64,000 nt of DNA, from positions 1,240,001 through 1,304,000 of the forward strand of contig CP064953.1 of NCBI GenBank assembly GCA_015679245.1, given 5' to 3'. The position numbers and the translations under genes were made by a program. This DNA comes from Actinomycetaceae bacterium zg-1166. GTDB lineage: Bacteria; Actinomycetota; Actinomycetes; Actinomycetales; Actinomycetaceae. Within the stretch, counting starts at the first letter, position 1. Each line of letters opens with the position of its first letter. This document shows positions 8,856 through 17,896 of the stretch, piece by piece. Under the pieces are notes generated by a model. It saw only the letters and a program-made list of their open reading frames with translations, was not told the origin of the DNA and did not search any database.

Positions 8856-9028
8856 GAGCTTTCAGTTTTCTCACACATACGCGCCTACTCTGTGAGGCGA
8901 GTACCAGGATTTCCAAGGTATGCACGCTCTGACTCCCACGTATGAGAGTAGGTTTGTGGCCTTTACCCCGGTTTTTCCTACTTTTGAGAGTGGGTTTTTC
9001 TTACTACCTCCCAGAGATAGGGTTTCTT

Positions 9029-9586
9029 TTACGCATCATCCTCTGACTCTGTGGGTCGATGGGCAGACCTAAAATCATCGCGATGTTTTTCCTGCGGATT
9101 GCTGTTCTCTTCCTCCTGAGAAACGCTCGTTTCCTCGCTCTCGACGATTTCCGCGTCTTCGATATCGTCGATGAGGCTTGCTGTGATAATAACTTCAGAA
9201 AGTACGTCAAGACGCTTGGAGAGGTGACGCTCAAATTCTGCCCGTTGGCGGCGACTCATCGCATCGAGTACAGGAAGTGCTTTCTCGATTGTCTCAAGTT
9301 CATTGCGCCAGAAGAGTGCTTTGCTTGCCACGTCATAGGTATTGGCTGAGGCGTAGAGATAGGTGACCTGATCGCGCAGCACGCTGACGCGGTGGGGTAA
9401 ACTCCCTTTCTTTTCAGAGGACGCGTGAGAAGCAACGAGCTTCCCCAAACGTCGCGTCATCGTGGTATAGGCCTGTGGATTCTCTGCGATGATCCTTTTA
9501 ATCTGCGGGGCGAAGCTCTTGACCACAGCAAAAACCACAGGGCCAGCTTTGGCAGCGAGTTTGAGAAGTTTGAGGAAGGCGGGCAC
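9029..9586 (-). CDS. Hypothetical protein, helical, acidic C terminus
   Basis: Predicted protein of 185 residues that I do not recognise as a named family. Residues 1-35 contain an alanine/valine-rich possibly membrane-associated helix (KLAAKAGPVVFAVVK); the middle is charged and helical, with W- and E-rich segments; the last 50 residues are strongly acidic and probably disordered. A GTG start at 9586 is preferred because GAAAGGA lies 5 bp upstream; a longer ATG frame reaches 9655 but lacks a ribosome site. It is a single gene convergent with the GNAT fusion. Codon use is like its neighbours, so it is probably real. Confidence 0.6.
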   Translation of the reverse strand: MPAFLKLLKLAAKAGPVVFAVVKSFAPQIKRIIAENPQAYTTMTRRLGKLVASHASSEKKGSLPHRVSVLRDQVTYLYASANTYDVASKALFWRNELETIEKALPVLDAMSRRQRAEFERHLSKRLDVLSEVIITASLIDDIEDAEIVESEETSVSQEEENSNPQEKHRDDFRSAHRPTESEDDA

Positions 9587-9986
9587 AGCAGTCCTTTCTA
9601 TCGGAGTTAAGTCTATCTCTGCTCTCCTTGTGAGGGGTGTATTGCCCGAGTGCATCCGAAGCGGTGGAGGTCGGGGTGGCTACTGTCAAGGTAGCTTCTG
9701 CCAGGGTGGCCACTCTCTTTCTGTGGGGCGTAATGCCAGGTCACATGTCATCAAGGGAAGTTTCCCCGCCCAATAAATTTCTGTGAGAGATTTTCACGGA
9801 GATTCGCGACGAAGCTCGTCACTAAAAACGAGAACACTCACGGCCAAGGTAAAGCCGACACGGTTGAGACAAAGCCCAACTCGATTGAGGAAACGTTGAC
9901 TCCAGCATTGATGACTTTTCACCCCCAACCCTTTGCTTGCTCACGGCTGATATCGGCAGACTCCCTGAGAGCTGTAGGATATCTGC
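9587..9986. other. Intergenic region with degenerate 15 bp repeats
   Basis: This 400 bp gap separates the divergent hypothetical gene and trmL. Near 9678-9722 three degenerate 15 bp units follow one another (GTGGCTACTGTCAAG, GTAGCTTCTGCCAGG, GTGGCCACTCTCTTT). No gene is convincing. The trmL -10 box TAGGAT is at 9975-9980. Confidence 0.4.
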
Positions 9987-10460
9987 GTGTTCCATATCGT
10001 CTTCTATGAGCCACGTATCCCTGGGAATACTGGAGCCGCCATCCGCCTTGCCGCCTGCACAGGCGCGACGCTCCACCTCATCGAGCCCCTAGGTTTCAAC
10101 TTCTCCGACGCACATCTCAAGCGTGCTGGCCTGGATTACCACGACCTCGCTGAGCTAAAAATTCACAAGGATTTCGACTCCTTTGTTCACTCTATGCCGC
10201 AGGCGCGAATTTTCGCTTTCACCGGGCATACAGAAAACAGCTTTGCCGATGTCTCTTACCGCTGTGGCGATGCGCTTCTCTTTGGACCTGAACCCACAGG
10301 CCTTCCCGTACACATCATTTCTCACCCAGCCATCACACGTGCACTACGCATCCCGATGCTCCCGCATCTACGTTCACTCAATCTCGCCAACTCCGCCTCA
10401 ATTGCTCTCTATGAGGCTTGGCGGCAAAACGGTTATGCGGGAGCCTCAAATTTTTCCTAG
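9987..10460 (+). CDS. trmL: tRNA (cytidine/uridine-34-2'-O)-methyltransferase
   Basis: SPOUT-fold methyltransferase of 157 residues that adds a 2'-O-methyl group to the wobble base of certain leucine tRNAs using S-adenosylmethionine. The knotted cofactor-binding motifs are visible as the N-terminal EPRIPGNTGAAIR, the central LLFGPEPTGLP and the C-terminal IPM-x6-SLNLANSASIALYE. The length is that of minimal TrmL proteins with no extra RNA-binding domain. The GTG start lies 6 nt after a TAGGAT box with no Shine-Dalgarno sequence, as in a leaderless mRNA. It is convergent with the next SpoU gene. Confidence 0.93.
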   Translation: MFHIVFYEPRIPGNTGAAIRLAACTGATLHLIEPLGFNFSDAHLKRAGLDYHDLAELKIHKDFDSFVHSMPQARIFAFTGHTENSFADVSYRCGDALLFGPEPTGLPVHIISHPAITRALRIPMLPHLRSLNLANSASIALYEAWRQNGYAGASNFS

Positions 10461-10472
10461 GAATTTTACTCA

Positions 10473-10488
10473 ACGGTGACCTCACCGT
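10473..10488. terminator. Bidirectional hairpin between trmL and the SpoU gene
   Basis: ACGGTG-ACCT-CACCGT forms a six-base stem with a four-base loop in the 47 bp between two convergent genes. It is followed on the plus strand by a T-rich stretch (CTTGATTTTACTGG) and is a plausible shared terminator. Confidence 0.5.
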
Positions 10489-10507
10489 CGGCTTGATTTT
10501 ACTGGAC

Positions 10508-11362
10508 TTAACGAATCCGCAGCTCCCAGCAGGCCACAGCACTCGCTGCCGCCACGTTGAGGGAATCAACTTCTCCTGACATGGGGATCACCACCGAATA
10601 CTGCGCTGCACTTATCGTGCGGTGAGAGAGGCCGTCGCCTTCTGTACCCATAATGAGAGCAACTTTTGAGCCCTCAGGGCTACATTCCATACGTGCCGCA
10701 AATTCACTGAGGGGAATTGCTTGCTCGGTGAGGGCAAGTGCAGCAGTGGTAAAACCTTCCTCGTGTAGGCGTTGCATGTGCGTGGAGAGATTCCCGATTC
10801 GCGCCCAGGGAACCTGGAAAACTGTACCCATCGAGACTCTCACGCTGCGCCGATATAAGGGATCGGCACAATCCTCTGTCACGAGCACAGCATCAACTCC
10901 AAGGGCTGCAGCTGAACGAAAAATGGCTCCAATGTTTGTGTGGTCAACGAGTCCCTCCAGGATCACCACACGCCGGGCACCTTCGCCCCCACGGGCCTTA
11001 CGCAAAAGTTCCATTGGATCCACAGGTGCTGGACGATTCATTGCCGCGAGGGCTCCACGGTGGAGGTGAAATCCTGTGATTTTTTCTAAAAGTTCTTCCT
11101 CTGCAACAAAGACGGGAACATCCCCACCCTCACGGCTCCCGCAGGCACGTTCGATCCAGGGTTCTAGATCAGGGAGCCAACGGGGAGCCGTCAGGAACGA
11201 TCGCGGCGAATGCCCTGCTTCGATTGCTCGCATAATCACCTTTGTAGATTCAGCCATGTAGAGGCCGTATTCCACTTCGAGGCGTTTGCGCAAGGCAACA
11301 TCGGTGAGCCTTGTGTAATCGTGGAGACGTTCGTCCTCGATCGTGCAAATGGGGATGAGCAC
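10508..11362 (-). CDS. TrmH/SpoU-family RNA 2'-O-methyltransferase
   Basis: rRNA or tRNA ribose methyltransferase of 284 residues. The N-terminal substrate-binding domain (residues 1-110) is followed by the SPOUT catalytic domain with motif 1 HTNIGAIFRSAAALG, motif 2 ALIMGTEGDGLS and motif 3 IPMSGEVDSLNVAAASAVA. The exact target nucleotide cannot be deduced; TsnR/RlmB-like paralogs share these motifs. The start is 5 bp after the SPFH gene stop, so it is likely translated from the same transcript as the NfeD-SPFH pair. Confidence 0.88.
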   Translation of the reverse strand: MLIPICTIEDERLHDYTRLTDVALRKRLEVEYGLYMAESTKVIMRAIEAGHSPRSFLTAPRWLPDLEPWIERACGSREGGDVPVFVAEEELLEKITGFHLHRGALAAMNRPAPVDPMELLRKARGGEGARRVVILEGLVDHTNIGAIFRSAAALGVDAVLVTEDCADPLYRRSVRVSMGTVFQVPWARIGNLSTHMQRLHEEGFTTAALALTEQAIPLSEFAARMECSPEGSKVALIMGTEGDGLSHRTISAAQYSVVIPMSGEVDSLNVAAASAVACWELRIR

Positions 11363-11367
11363 TAAAA

Positions 11368-12495
11368 CTAGCCCTGAGACGAGGTAGGAGCCTGACCCAC
11401 TTCAGCGGCAGGATCGAAAGGGCGCCCCGAAGCCGTACCGGATCTCGTAGCATCCTCAGCAGCACGCCCGGCTTCGCCCTTGGCAGTGGCAAGAGCCGAA
11501 TCGAGATCCGGCAGATTAGTGGCCGAGAGCGCATCAGCGATCTCGGGAGTATTCTCGAAAATTCCCCCCGGAGCTTCTTCTCCTTCTCCGCCAAATCCGC
11601 GGCGCACCGCATCGAGCGCGGAAGTGAGATCGGAAGGAATCACCCACACCTTCGACGATGCCGAGTTTGCGATCTGCGGAAGGGTGCGAATGTATTCGTA
11701 GGCCAGCAGCTTCGGATCGGCATTGCCACGGTGGATCGCGTCGAAGAGTTGAAGAATAGCGCGTGACTCACCTTGAGCGCGCAGAATTGTCGACTGAGCC
11801 TGACCTTCAGCACGGAGAATCGCCGATTGTTTCTCGCCTTCAGCCTGAAGGATCGCTGACTGCTTGACGCCTTCAGCGTTGAGGATTGCGGCACGTCGGT
11901 CACGTTCGGCCTTCATCTGCTGTTCCATTGCTGCCTGCACACGAGCTGGCGGATCAATCGCCTTGAGTTCCACACGTGAGACTCGAATACCCCAACGCCC
12001 AGTAGCTTCATCAAGAACTCCACGCAGCTGGCCGTTGATCTGATCGCGCCCAGTGAGAGCCTGCTCCATATCCATGGTGCCAATGATGTTACGCATCGTT
12101 GTCACAGCAAGTTGCTCGATCGCCGTCATAGGGTCAGCAATTTCGTAGGTGGCAGCTTCAGGATGGGTCACCTGGTAATAGATCACCGTATCAATAGAGA
12201 CGTTGATGTTATCGGAGGTGATAACTGTTTGCGGTGGGAAAGGCACCACCTGTTCACGCATATCGATACGCTGGCGCACCGAATCGAAGAAAGGCACAAG
12301 GAAATGTAGACCCGGCTGGAGAGTGGTGTGGTAGCGCCCTAAACGTTCCACGATAACGCTGTAGCCCTGGTGAACCATAAGCACCGAACGGAATAAAGCT
12401 ACAAGTACCAGAAGAACAATGGCACCCAAAAGTACGAGAAGAACTGGGGATACAATCATCATTCCATCGTCTGCTAACCAATTTCTACTATTCAT
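11368..12495 (-). CDS. SPFH/stomatin-like membrane protein (QmcA type)
   Basis: Band-7 protein of 375 residues with one N-terminal membrane anchor (about residues 14-40), the SPFH domain from about 42-210, and a coiled region in which a ten-residue unit AEG-x2-QSAIL-x repeats about four times (residues 207-250). The last 90 residues are Ala/Gly/Pro-rich and probably disordered. Such proteins oligomerise at the membrane and affect microdomains or protease activity. Its ATG overlaps the NfeD stop as TAATG, the classical NfeD-SPFH pairing. Confidence 0.88.
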   Translation of the reverse strand: MNSRNWLADDGMMIVSPVLLVLLGAIVLLVLVALFRSVLMVHQGYSVIVERLGRYHTTLQPGLHFLVPFFDSVRQRIDMREQVVPFPPQTVITSDNINVSIDTVIYYQVTHPEAATYEIADPMTAIEQLAVTTMRNIIGTMDMEQALTGRDQINGQLRGVLDEATGRWGIRVSRVELKAIDPPARVQAAMEQQMKAERDRRAAILNAEGVKQSAILQAEGEKQSAILRAEGQAQSTILRAQGESRAILQLFDAIHRGNADPKLLAYEYIRTLPQIANSASSKVWVIPSDLTSALDAVRRGFGGEGEEAPGGIFENTPEIADALSATNLPDLDSALATAKGEAGRAAEDATRSGTASGRPFDPAAEVGQAPTSSQG

Positions 12496-12938
12496 TATTT
12501 TTCGCTTTCTCCGCGGGTTTCGCTCGGACTCACCACGGCCACAACGCCCTCGATTTTCACGATGGTGACCTCGCTACCTTCGGAAATATGTGCAGCTTGT
12601 GCGCGTGCAGACCAGACATCTCCGCCAATTTTCACGCGCCCTGATTCACTGGTGATCTGCGTCAATGCGCGCGCTGTTTTTCCAATAATTCCATACACAT
12701 TTCCTGCTTCAGCACCACGGGGATTCATCTTGTCCTTTGCCCATGGGCGAACAAAGAAAACAAGAAGAGTGGCAGCAACGGCAAAAACGAGAATCTGGAT
12801 AATTAAATTCTCTGTCGCTACAGAAACCCCTGTTGTTATTAATGCGGCACTCGCAAGCATCATGAATGTGAAATCAACTGTTGCTGTCTCTATAACGAGG
12901 CAAACAACAGCGATGATGAGCCAGACCACCCAACTCAT
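12495..12938 (-). CDS. NfeD-like membrane protein
   Basis: Small membrane protein of 147 residues with three to four hydrophobic segments in the first 75 residues (WVVWLIIAVVCLVIETATV, then two more), followed by a soluble OB-fold domain (about 85-145) with GKTARALTQITSESGRVKIGG and WSARA. This is the short NfeD1b-type architecture that partners SPFH proteins. It is translationally coupled to the SPFH gene by a one-base overlap. The start has GTGAGGG close upstream. Confidence 0.85.
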   Translation of the reverse strand: MSWVVWLIIAVVCLVIETATVDFTFMMLASAALITTGVSVATENLIIQILVFAVAATLLVFFVRPWAKDKMNPRGAEAGNVYGIIGKTARALTQITSESGRVKIGGDVWSARAQAAHISEGSEVTIVKIEGVVAVVSPSETRGESEK

Positions 12939-13123
12939 TATCCCTCACCCCCCGTTGCTTTCGTCCTCCTCCAACTATAGCCGGAAAGAGGTTCACACTG
13001 AATAAACCCGTGCCAAAGTACCATGACGGAGCACACTCACAGTGAAGCAAAACACGAGGGTACTCGCAGATGTTCTCGTGCACGCTTGTGTTCCTTTGGT
13101 ACAGAGCACTCAGTGGAGTGGAG

Positions 13124-13906
13124 CTAGAATGCACGCGCGGTGTAACGCCCTTGAGAGTAGGTCACAGCGAGCGGAATGTTGAAGAGCTGAGAAAGCTGGG
13201 CAGACGTGAGGACTTCGTCAATATATCCACTGGCGAGTTCTCGTCCCTCGCGAAGAAGTAAAGCGTGAGTGAAGCCTGCCGGAATCTCCTCCACATGGTG
13301 CGTCACCAGTACAATCACTGGTGCTGCGGCGGAGAATGCAAGCGTCGTGAGAGTTCCTAGGAGCCTTTCACGCCCTCCTAGATCCAGACCAGAAGTGGGT
13401 TCGTCAAGAATGAGAATCTCGGGGTTAGGCATAAGGGCACGAGCAATCCCCACACGTTTCTTCTCCCCCGAAGAGAGAGTGGAATAGCTCCGCTCAGCTA
13501 ACTCTCCTACTCCCAAGCGGGCAAGCAAATCTCGCGCGCGAGTTTCATCTTGGATATCAAACTCTTCACGCCAACGTGCGGTATGCCCATAGGCGGCGGT
13601 AAGTACCACGTTAAGCACGTGCTCATCCTGTGGAATCAAGGCATCAAGAGCCGACGAAGCCGTGCCTACGAGGGGGCGCAACTCGTTCACATCCACACGC
13701 CCCAGGCGCTCACCAACGATACTCACCTGTCCGGAACTGGGATGTAGGCGCCCGGAAGCAAGCTGAATCGCCGTTGTTTTCCCGGCTCCATTGGGACCCA
13801 AAATCACCCAGCGCTCACCCTCATTAACCTGCCAATTGAGCTGGTGAAGGATATCAATACCACCACGCGTGACCGTCACAGAGGAGAAATCGAGAACATC
13901 GCCCAT
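13124..13906 (-). CDS. ABC transporter ATP-binding protein
   Basis: ATPase of 260 residues with Walker A GPNGAGKTT (about residue 37), Q-loop region, signature LSSGEKKRVGIARAL, Walker B ILILDEPTSGLD and the H-loop VTHHVEEI. No permease gene is adjacent, so the transported substrate is unknown; the sequence resembles stand-alone ModF/YjjK-like cytosolic ATPases as much as importer subunits. The start at 13906 is 20 bp after the glgM stop, placing it as the second gene of that transcript; a GTG two codons upstream is an alternative. The signature is LSSGE rather than LSGGQ. Confidence 0.8.
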   Translation of the reverse strand: MGDVLDFSSVTVTRGGIDILHQLNWQVNEGERWVILGPNGAGKTTAIQLASGRLHPSSGQVSIVGERLGRVDVNELRPLVGTASSALDALIPQDEHVLNVVLTAAYGHTARWREEFDIQDETRARDLLARLGVGELAERSYSTLSSGEKKRVGIARALMPNPEILILDEPTSGLDLGGRERLLGTLTTLAFSAAAPVIVLVTHHVEEIPAGFTHALLLREGRELASGYIDEVLTSAQLSQLFNIPLAVTYSQGRYTARAF

Positions 13907-13925
13907 ATTCACTAGCCTAACGCGC

Positions 13926-15170
13926 TTACCCAAGGCGACCGTCGATGACATCTCCGTAGAATCCCATCGTCTTAACCGCAATTGATGCCCAAGAGAAATG
14001 TTCCTCTACGCGCTTACGCCCAGCTGCACCCATCTGCTTGGCTCGGTCTGGATCGGCGCACATATGCGAAAGCGCATCGGCGAGATCTGACTCAAACTTC
14101 TCTGGGTTAATCGGACGCCCTGTGCCATCATCAACCTGTTCAATCGGCACAAGAGTTCCAGTGACTCCATCCTCAATACAATCAGGGATTCCACCTGTAT
14201 CGGTGCCTACCACGGGAAGGCCGAGTGCCATCGCTTCCAGATTGACGATACCAAGAGGCTCGTAGATGGACGGGGTGACGAACACTGTAGAGCAGGCTTC
14301 AAGCTGGATAATGCGCGAACGAGAGAGGAGATCGTCGATCCATACCACGCCAGGGCGTCGGGATTGGAGATCGGCCACAAGGGAGCGCATCTGCGCCGCA
14401 ATCTCCGCAGTATCAGGAGCCCCAGCACACAGAATCACCTGAATGGACGGGTCGATCTTACTCAATGCACGCACAAGGCCAGGCACACCTTTCTGCCTCG
14501 TAATTCGTCCGACGAAAACGATCGTGGGCTTATCGGGATCCAGACCGTAGGAACGGAAGAAGGCTCGTGCTGATTCCCACTCCTCCTGCGTGTGAGGAGC
14601 CTGCCAGACATCAAGATCGATGCCATTGTGGATCACACGTACCTTTGTGGGGTCAACATCTGGGTAGCAACGCAAGATGTCCTCACGCATCGCACGAGAA
14701 ACAGCGATGATTCCTGCGGCTGATTCGTAGGCAACCTTCTCTGCCCAGGAAGAGAGCTCGTAGCCACCCCCTAGTTGTTCGCGCTTCCACGGGCGAAGTG
14801 GTTCGAGGGAGTGAGCAGAGATCACGTGAGGAATCCCTACGAGAAGCGAACCAATATGACCGGCGAGGTTGGCGTACCAGGTGTGGGAGTGAACGATATC
14901 TGCCCCATCCAGATCTCCTGCCATTGCCAGATCGACACCGAAGGTGCGCAGTGCGGCATTGGAGTGGGAAAGCTCTGGCAGGTCACTGTAGCCGGTGAGG
15001 TGAACACCGGAGGGAAGTTGGGATTGGTCAGCGTGAGTGCGCGGACCGCCGAAAGCATGGACATGAACCTCGGCGTGCTCAACAAGCACCTTGGCTAGTT
15101 CGGTGACGTGAACGCCTGCTCCCCCGTAGATATGCGGCGGGTATTCCTTCGTCATAAGATCAACGCGCAT
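13926..15170 (-). CDS. glgM: GT4 glycosyltransferase, alpha-maltose-1-phosphate synthase/glycogen synthase
   Basis: Retaining glycosyltransferase of 414 residues. In mycobacteria the ortholog (GlgM, formerly GlgA) joins ADP-glucose to glucose-1-phosphate to make maltose-1-phosphate for the GlgE pathway. Two Rossmann domains are visible: the N-terminal KEYPPHIYGGAGVHV loop, HSHTWYANL, then IFVGRITRQKG-like VFVGRITRQKG and the C-terminal donor site SIYEPLGIVNLEAMA. The start has AGGAGT. It is divergent from glgC, as in mycobacteria, which supports the GlgM rather than the bacterial GT5 assignment. Whether it acts mainly as GlgM or as glycogen synthase is not decided by sequence. Confidence 0.85.
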   Translation of the reverse strand: MRVDLMTKEYPPHIYGGAGVHVTELAKVLVEHAEVHVHAFGGPRTHADQSQLPSGVHLTGYSDLPELSHSNAALRTFGVDLAMAGDLDGADIVHSHTWYANLAGHIGSLLVGIPHVISAHSLEPLRPWKREQLGGGYELSSWAEKVAYESAAGIIAVSRAMREDILRCYPDVDPTKVRVIHNGIDLDVWQAPHTQEEWESARAFFRSYGLDPDKPTIVFVGRITRQKGVPGLVRALSKIDPSIQVILCAGAPDTAEIAAQMRSLVADLQSRRPGVVWIDDLLSRSRIIQLEACSTVFVTPSIYEPLGIVNLEAMALGLPVVGTDTGGIPDCIEDGVTGTLVPIEQVDDGTGRPINPEKFESDLADALSHMCADPDRAKQMGAAGRKRVEEHFSWASIAVKTMGFYGDVIDGRLG

Positions 15171-15393
15171 GTTCTACTCCTTCGTCGCTGCAAGCCTATA
15201 GCCATGAACTACTTTCAACTCTAGCGAAGATTGCATGAAAGCTGTGGGATTCGTGGGTAAAAATCCTGAATCGTCATCAACAGCGAGGTCAAGATGACAT
15301 AGAGAGCGAAAAAGCTCAGAATAGAAGGGACGATTCGCTCATCGTTGCGTGGATTGTCAACGATAAGCGCCTCCCCGATGTAAGGTAAGACAC

Positions 15394-16644
15394 ATGAGAG
15401 CAAATCCACGAGTCCTAGCAATTGTCCTGGCCGGTGGCGAGGGAAAGCGCCTCATGCCACTGACCCGCGACCGTGCCAAACCTGCCGTCCCATTTGGGGG
15501 AACCTATCGCCTCATCGATTTTTCGCTGAGCAACATCATTAACTCCGGTTACCTCAAAGTCGTGGTACTTACCCAGTACAAATCCCATTCTCTTGACCGT
15601 CACGTCTCAAAGACCTGGCAGATGTCTAATCTTTTAGGTAATTACGTGGCGCCGGTGCCAGCTCAACAACGCCGAGGCAAGAACTGGTTCCTTGGTAGTG
15701 CGGATGCTATCTATCAGTCCCTCAACGTTATGGACGACGAGAAACCGGACATCGTGCTTGTGACGGGTGCGGACAACATCTACCGCATGGATTTTTCGCA
15801 GATGGTTGAACAGCACATTGATTCTGGTTTTGACCTCACTGTGGCCGGGATTCGCCAGCCCCTAGAACTCGCCTCGTCCTTCGGAGTGATTAACACTGAT
15901 AAGGCAAACTCGACGAAGGTCGCTTCCTTCGTCGAAAAGCCTGCCGACGCGAGCCCTTACGCCTTAGCCGATGCACCGGATCAGTTCCTAGCTTCGATGG
16001 GTAACTACGTGTTCAACACTGAAGCTCTTATCGAGGTTCTCACCGCAGATGCCGGCGACATCTCTTCCAAACACGATATGGGTGGAAATATCGTTCCACG
16101 CTTTGCCGAAGAGGGAAATTGCGGGGTCTACGATTTCACCTTCAACGAAATTCCCGGTGCGATTGAACGCGATCGGTGCTACTGGCGTGACGTGGGTACG
16201 ATCGATTCCTTCTATGACGCGAATATGGATCTCATCTCCGTCTCCCCCGTGTTCAATCTCTACAATTCTCGGTGGCCACTGCACACAGGCTATATCTCGC
16301 TACCACCAGCAAAGTTTGTGTACGGGCATCACGAGCGCTTGGGTCATGCACTCGATTCCATCGTTTCCCCCGGTGTGATTGTTTCGGGCGGTGAGGTGAT
16401 CGGATCGGTCATTTCCCCTGGAGTGCGGGTAAATTCCTGGGCTTCAGTGCGCGAATCCGTGATTTTCGACGAGGCAGTGATTGGACGCAACGCTCATGTG
16501 CAGCGCGCGATCCTCGACAAACGCGTGGTGGTAGAAGAAGGCGCACAGATCGGAGTGGATCATGAGCACGATCGTGCCCGTGGCTTCCACGTATCCGAAG
16601 GTGGGATCACCGTGGTGCCAAAGAATGCACGCGTGAGCGTGTAA
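15394..16644 (+). CDS. glgC: Glucose-1-phosphate adenylyltransferase
   Basis: ADP-glucose pyrophosphorylase of 416 residues that makes ADP-glucose from ATP and glucose-1-phosphate, the committed step of glycogen or maltosyl-phosphate synthesis. The N-terminal nucleotidyltransferase domain shows [21 protein letters not shown], the [11 protein letters not shown] segment, the FVEKP glucose-phosphate site and the DVGTID metal-site loop; residues from about 300 form the left-handed beta-helix. The ATG lies 7 nt after TAAGGT and also has AAGGT as a possible ribosome site. The 223 bp divergent promoter region is shared with glgM. Confidence 0.96.
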   Translation: MRANPRVLAIVLAGGEGKRLMPLTRDRAKPAVPFGGTYRLIDFSLSNIINSGYLKVVVLTQYKSHSLDRHVSKTWQMSNLLGNYVAPVPAQQRRGKNWFLGSADAIYQSLNVMDDEKPDIVLVTGADNIYRMDFSQMVEQHIDSGFDLTVAGIRQPLELASSFGVINTDKANSTKVASFVEKPADASPYALADAPDQFLASMGNYVFNTEALIEVLTADAGDISSKHDMGGNIVPRFAEEGNCGVYDFTFNEIPGAIERDRCYWRDVGTIDSFYDANMDLISVSPVFNLYNSRWPLHTGYISLPPAKFVYGHHERLGHALDSIVSPGVIVSGGEVIGSVISPGVRVNSWASVRESVIFDEAVIGRNAHVQRAILDKRVVVEEGAQIGVDHEHDRARGFHVSEGGITVVPKNARVSV

Positions 16645-16716
16645 ATTTAGTTTTCATGTTCGCCACGGAGTGAGCTTCAGATAAGCATTCTCAGGCTTGA
16701 ATTGACGATACCGTTC

Positions 16717-16759
16717 AACGCGCGGAGGACTCCTCGACATGAGGGTGCCTCCGCGCGTT
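16717..16759 (+). promoter_or_regulatory. Long hairpin between glgC and serB
   Basis: AACGCGCGGAGG (16717-16728) pairs perfectly with CCTCCGCGCGTT (16748-16759), and an inner stem CCTC-GACAT-GAGG sits in the loop. It may end glgC transcription. Its last base pair overlaps the start of the serB -10 box TACGGT (16759-16764), so it could also bear on serB initiation. Confidence 0.5.
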
Positions 16760-16770
16760 ACGGTTAAGGC

Positions 16771-17796
16771 GTGACTACTTCCAATGCGCCTCATCCACGT
16801 TCTTCACGCATGTGTATTTCCGATTCACAGGTGGATATGCCATCGGCTTCTCCTGCCATGGCCTTGGATATGTCAGAAACTGCACTCCGTTTTTCCCTCA
16901 CTTCTTCCATGCCCATTCCCAAAGCACTTATTCGCCACAGCGAAGCGGTGCTGTGCGAAGTACTTGGAGCCGCAGAACTCACAACCACACACCCGCAGAT
17001 CCCAGGGCTAGAATCTGTGAGCTTCTACTCCCCCGAGGGGCTCAGCTCAGATTTCTTTCGTGAGGAAGGCGGGCTTGAGGGGCTTCGTGAAGAGCTTCGC
17101 GGCCCAGCCATCGCTCTAGGTGTGGACTGCGCCCTGCTCGTGGGAATGCTTGCAAGCGCAGGGCCAGGGCTCGTCGTCACAGATGTGGATTCCACATTTA
17201 TCCACGGCGAAGTTATCGACATGCTCGCCGAACATGCTGGGAGTGCAGAGATCGTCGCACAGATAACGAATGCAGCAATGCGAGGAGAGAGAGATTTCAC
17301 CCAGTCGCTGCGCCAACGTGTGTCCACACTTGCCGGAGTAGACGAAGCCGTCGTGCGGGAGATCGCCGAAAGTATTGAATTCACGCCAGGGGCACTGGCT
17401 CTTGTACGCGCACTCCATGCGCATGGGGCAAAAATCGGTTTAGTCTCGGGAGGATTTCATGAGGTAGTAGATCTACTGGGTAAGCGAGCCGGAGTAGATC
17501 GTGTGTTAGCTAATCGTCTGAAGAAACGCGAGGGTGCTTTTACAGGTGAGTTAGAGGGAACAATCGTAGACCGCGAGTACAAGGCTGAGGCTCTACGAAA
17601 ATGGGCTGGAGAGTTCGAGGTACCACTTGAACGCACCGTGGCGATGGGTGATGGTGCGAATGATCTGGCGATGATGGAAATTGCAGGACTCTCGGTGGCT
17701 GTGTGTGCCAAGCCGATGGTACTCGAAGCTGCCTCTGCTGCTATCACCTCCCCTCGCCTCGACGAAGCTCTCGCTTTCTTTGGGTGGAATGCTTAA
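16771..17796 (+). CDS. serB: Phosphoserine phosphatase
   Basis: HAD-superfamily phosphatase of 341 residues that dephosphorylates O-phosphoserine in the last step of serine synthesis. Catalytic motif I is TDVDST with Asp138 and Asp140, motif II LVSGGF, and motif IV GDGANDLAMM. The N-terminal 125 residues resemble the degenerate ACT-like region of other SerB proteins, without a clear regulatory signature. The GTG start at 16771 was kept because it lies 6 nt after TACGGT, the leaderless pattern seen at other genes here; downstream ATG codons lack ribosome sites. Confidence 0.92.
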   Translation: MTTSNAPHPRSSRMCISDSQVDMPSASPAMALDMSETALRFSLTSSMPIPKALIRHSEAVLCEVLGAAELTTTHPQIPGLESVSFYSPEGLSSDFFREEGGLEGLREELRGPAIALGVDCALLVGMLASAGPGLVVTDVDSTFIHGEVIDMLAEHAGSAEIVAQITNAAMRGERDFTQSLRQRVSTLAGVDEAVVREIAESIEFTPGALALVRALHAHGAKIGLVSGGFHEVVDLLGKRAGVDRVLANRLKKREGAFTGELEGTIVDREYKAEALRKWAGEFEVPLERTVAMGDGANDLAMMEIAGLSVAVCAKPMVLEAASAAITSPRLDEALAFFGWNA

Positions 17797-17822
17797 ACGG
17801 AAGTACCTCACCTACTCGGATA

Positions 17823-17880
17823 ACACGTATGTTCTAGGAAAGAGATGGAGTGCTCCATCTCTTTCCTAGAACATACGTGT
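17823..17880. repeat. 58 bp perfect inverted repeat between convergent genes
   Basis: Two exactly complementary 28 bp arms (17823-17850 and 17853-17880) are separated by only TG. The arms begin ACACGTATGTTCTAGG. It lies 26 bp after serB and 16 bp before the stop of the surface protease on the other strand, so it probably terminates both, although no T run follows. It is far longer than a usual terminator stem. Confidence 0.6.
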
Positions 17881-17896
17881 CTTGATTCAGATCCGC

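Noticed and set aside
15221-15421. A 66-codon minus-strand frame with a hydrophobic stretch (SILSFFALYVILTSLLMT) in the glgM-glgC gap
   Set aside because: Its start lies inside glgC, no ribosome site precedes an in-frame start codon in the gap, and it covers the shared promoter region.
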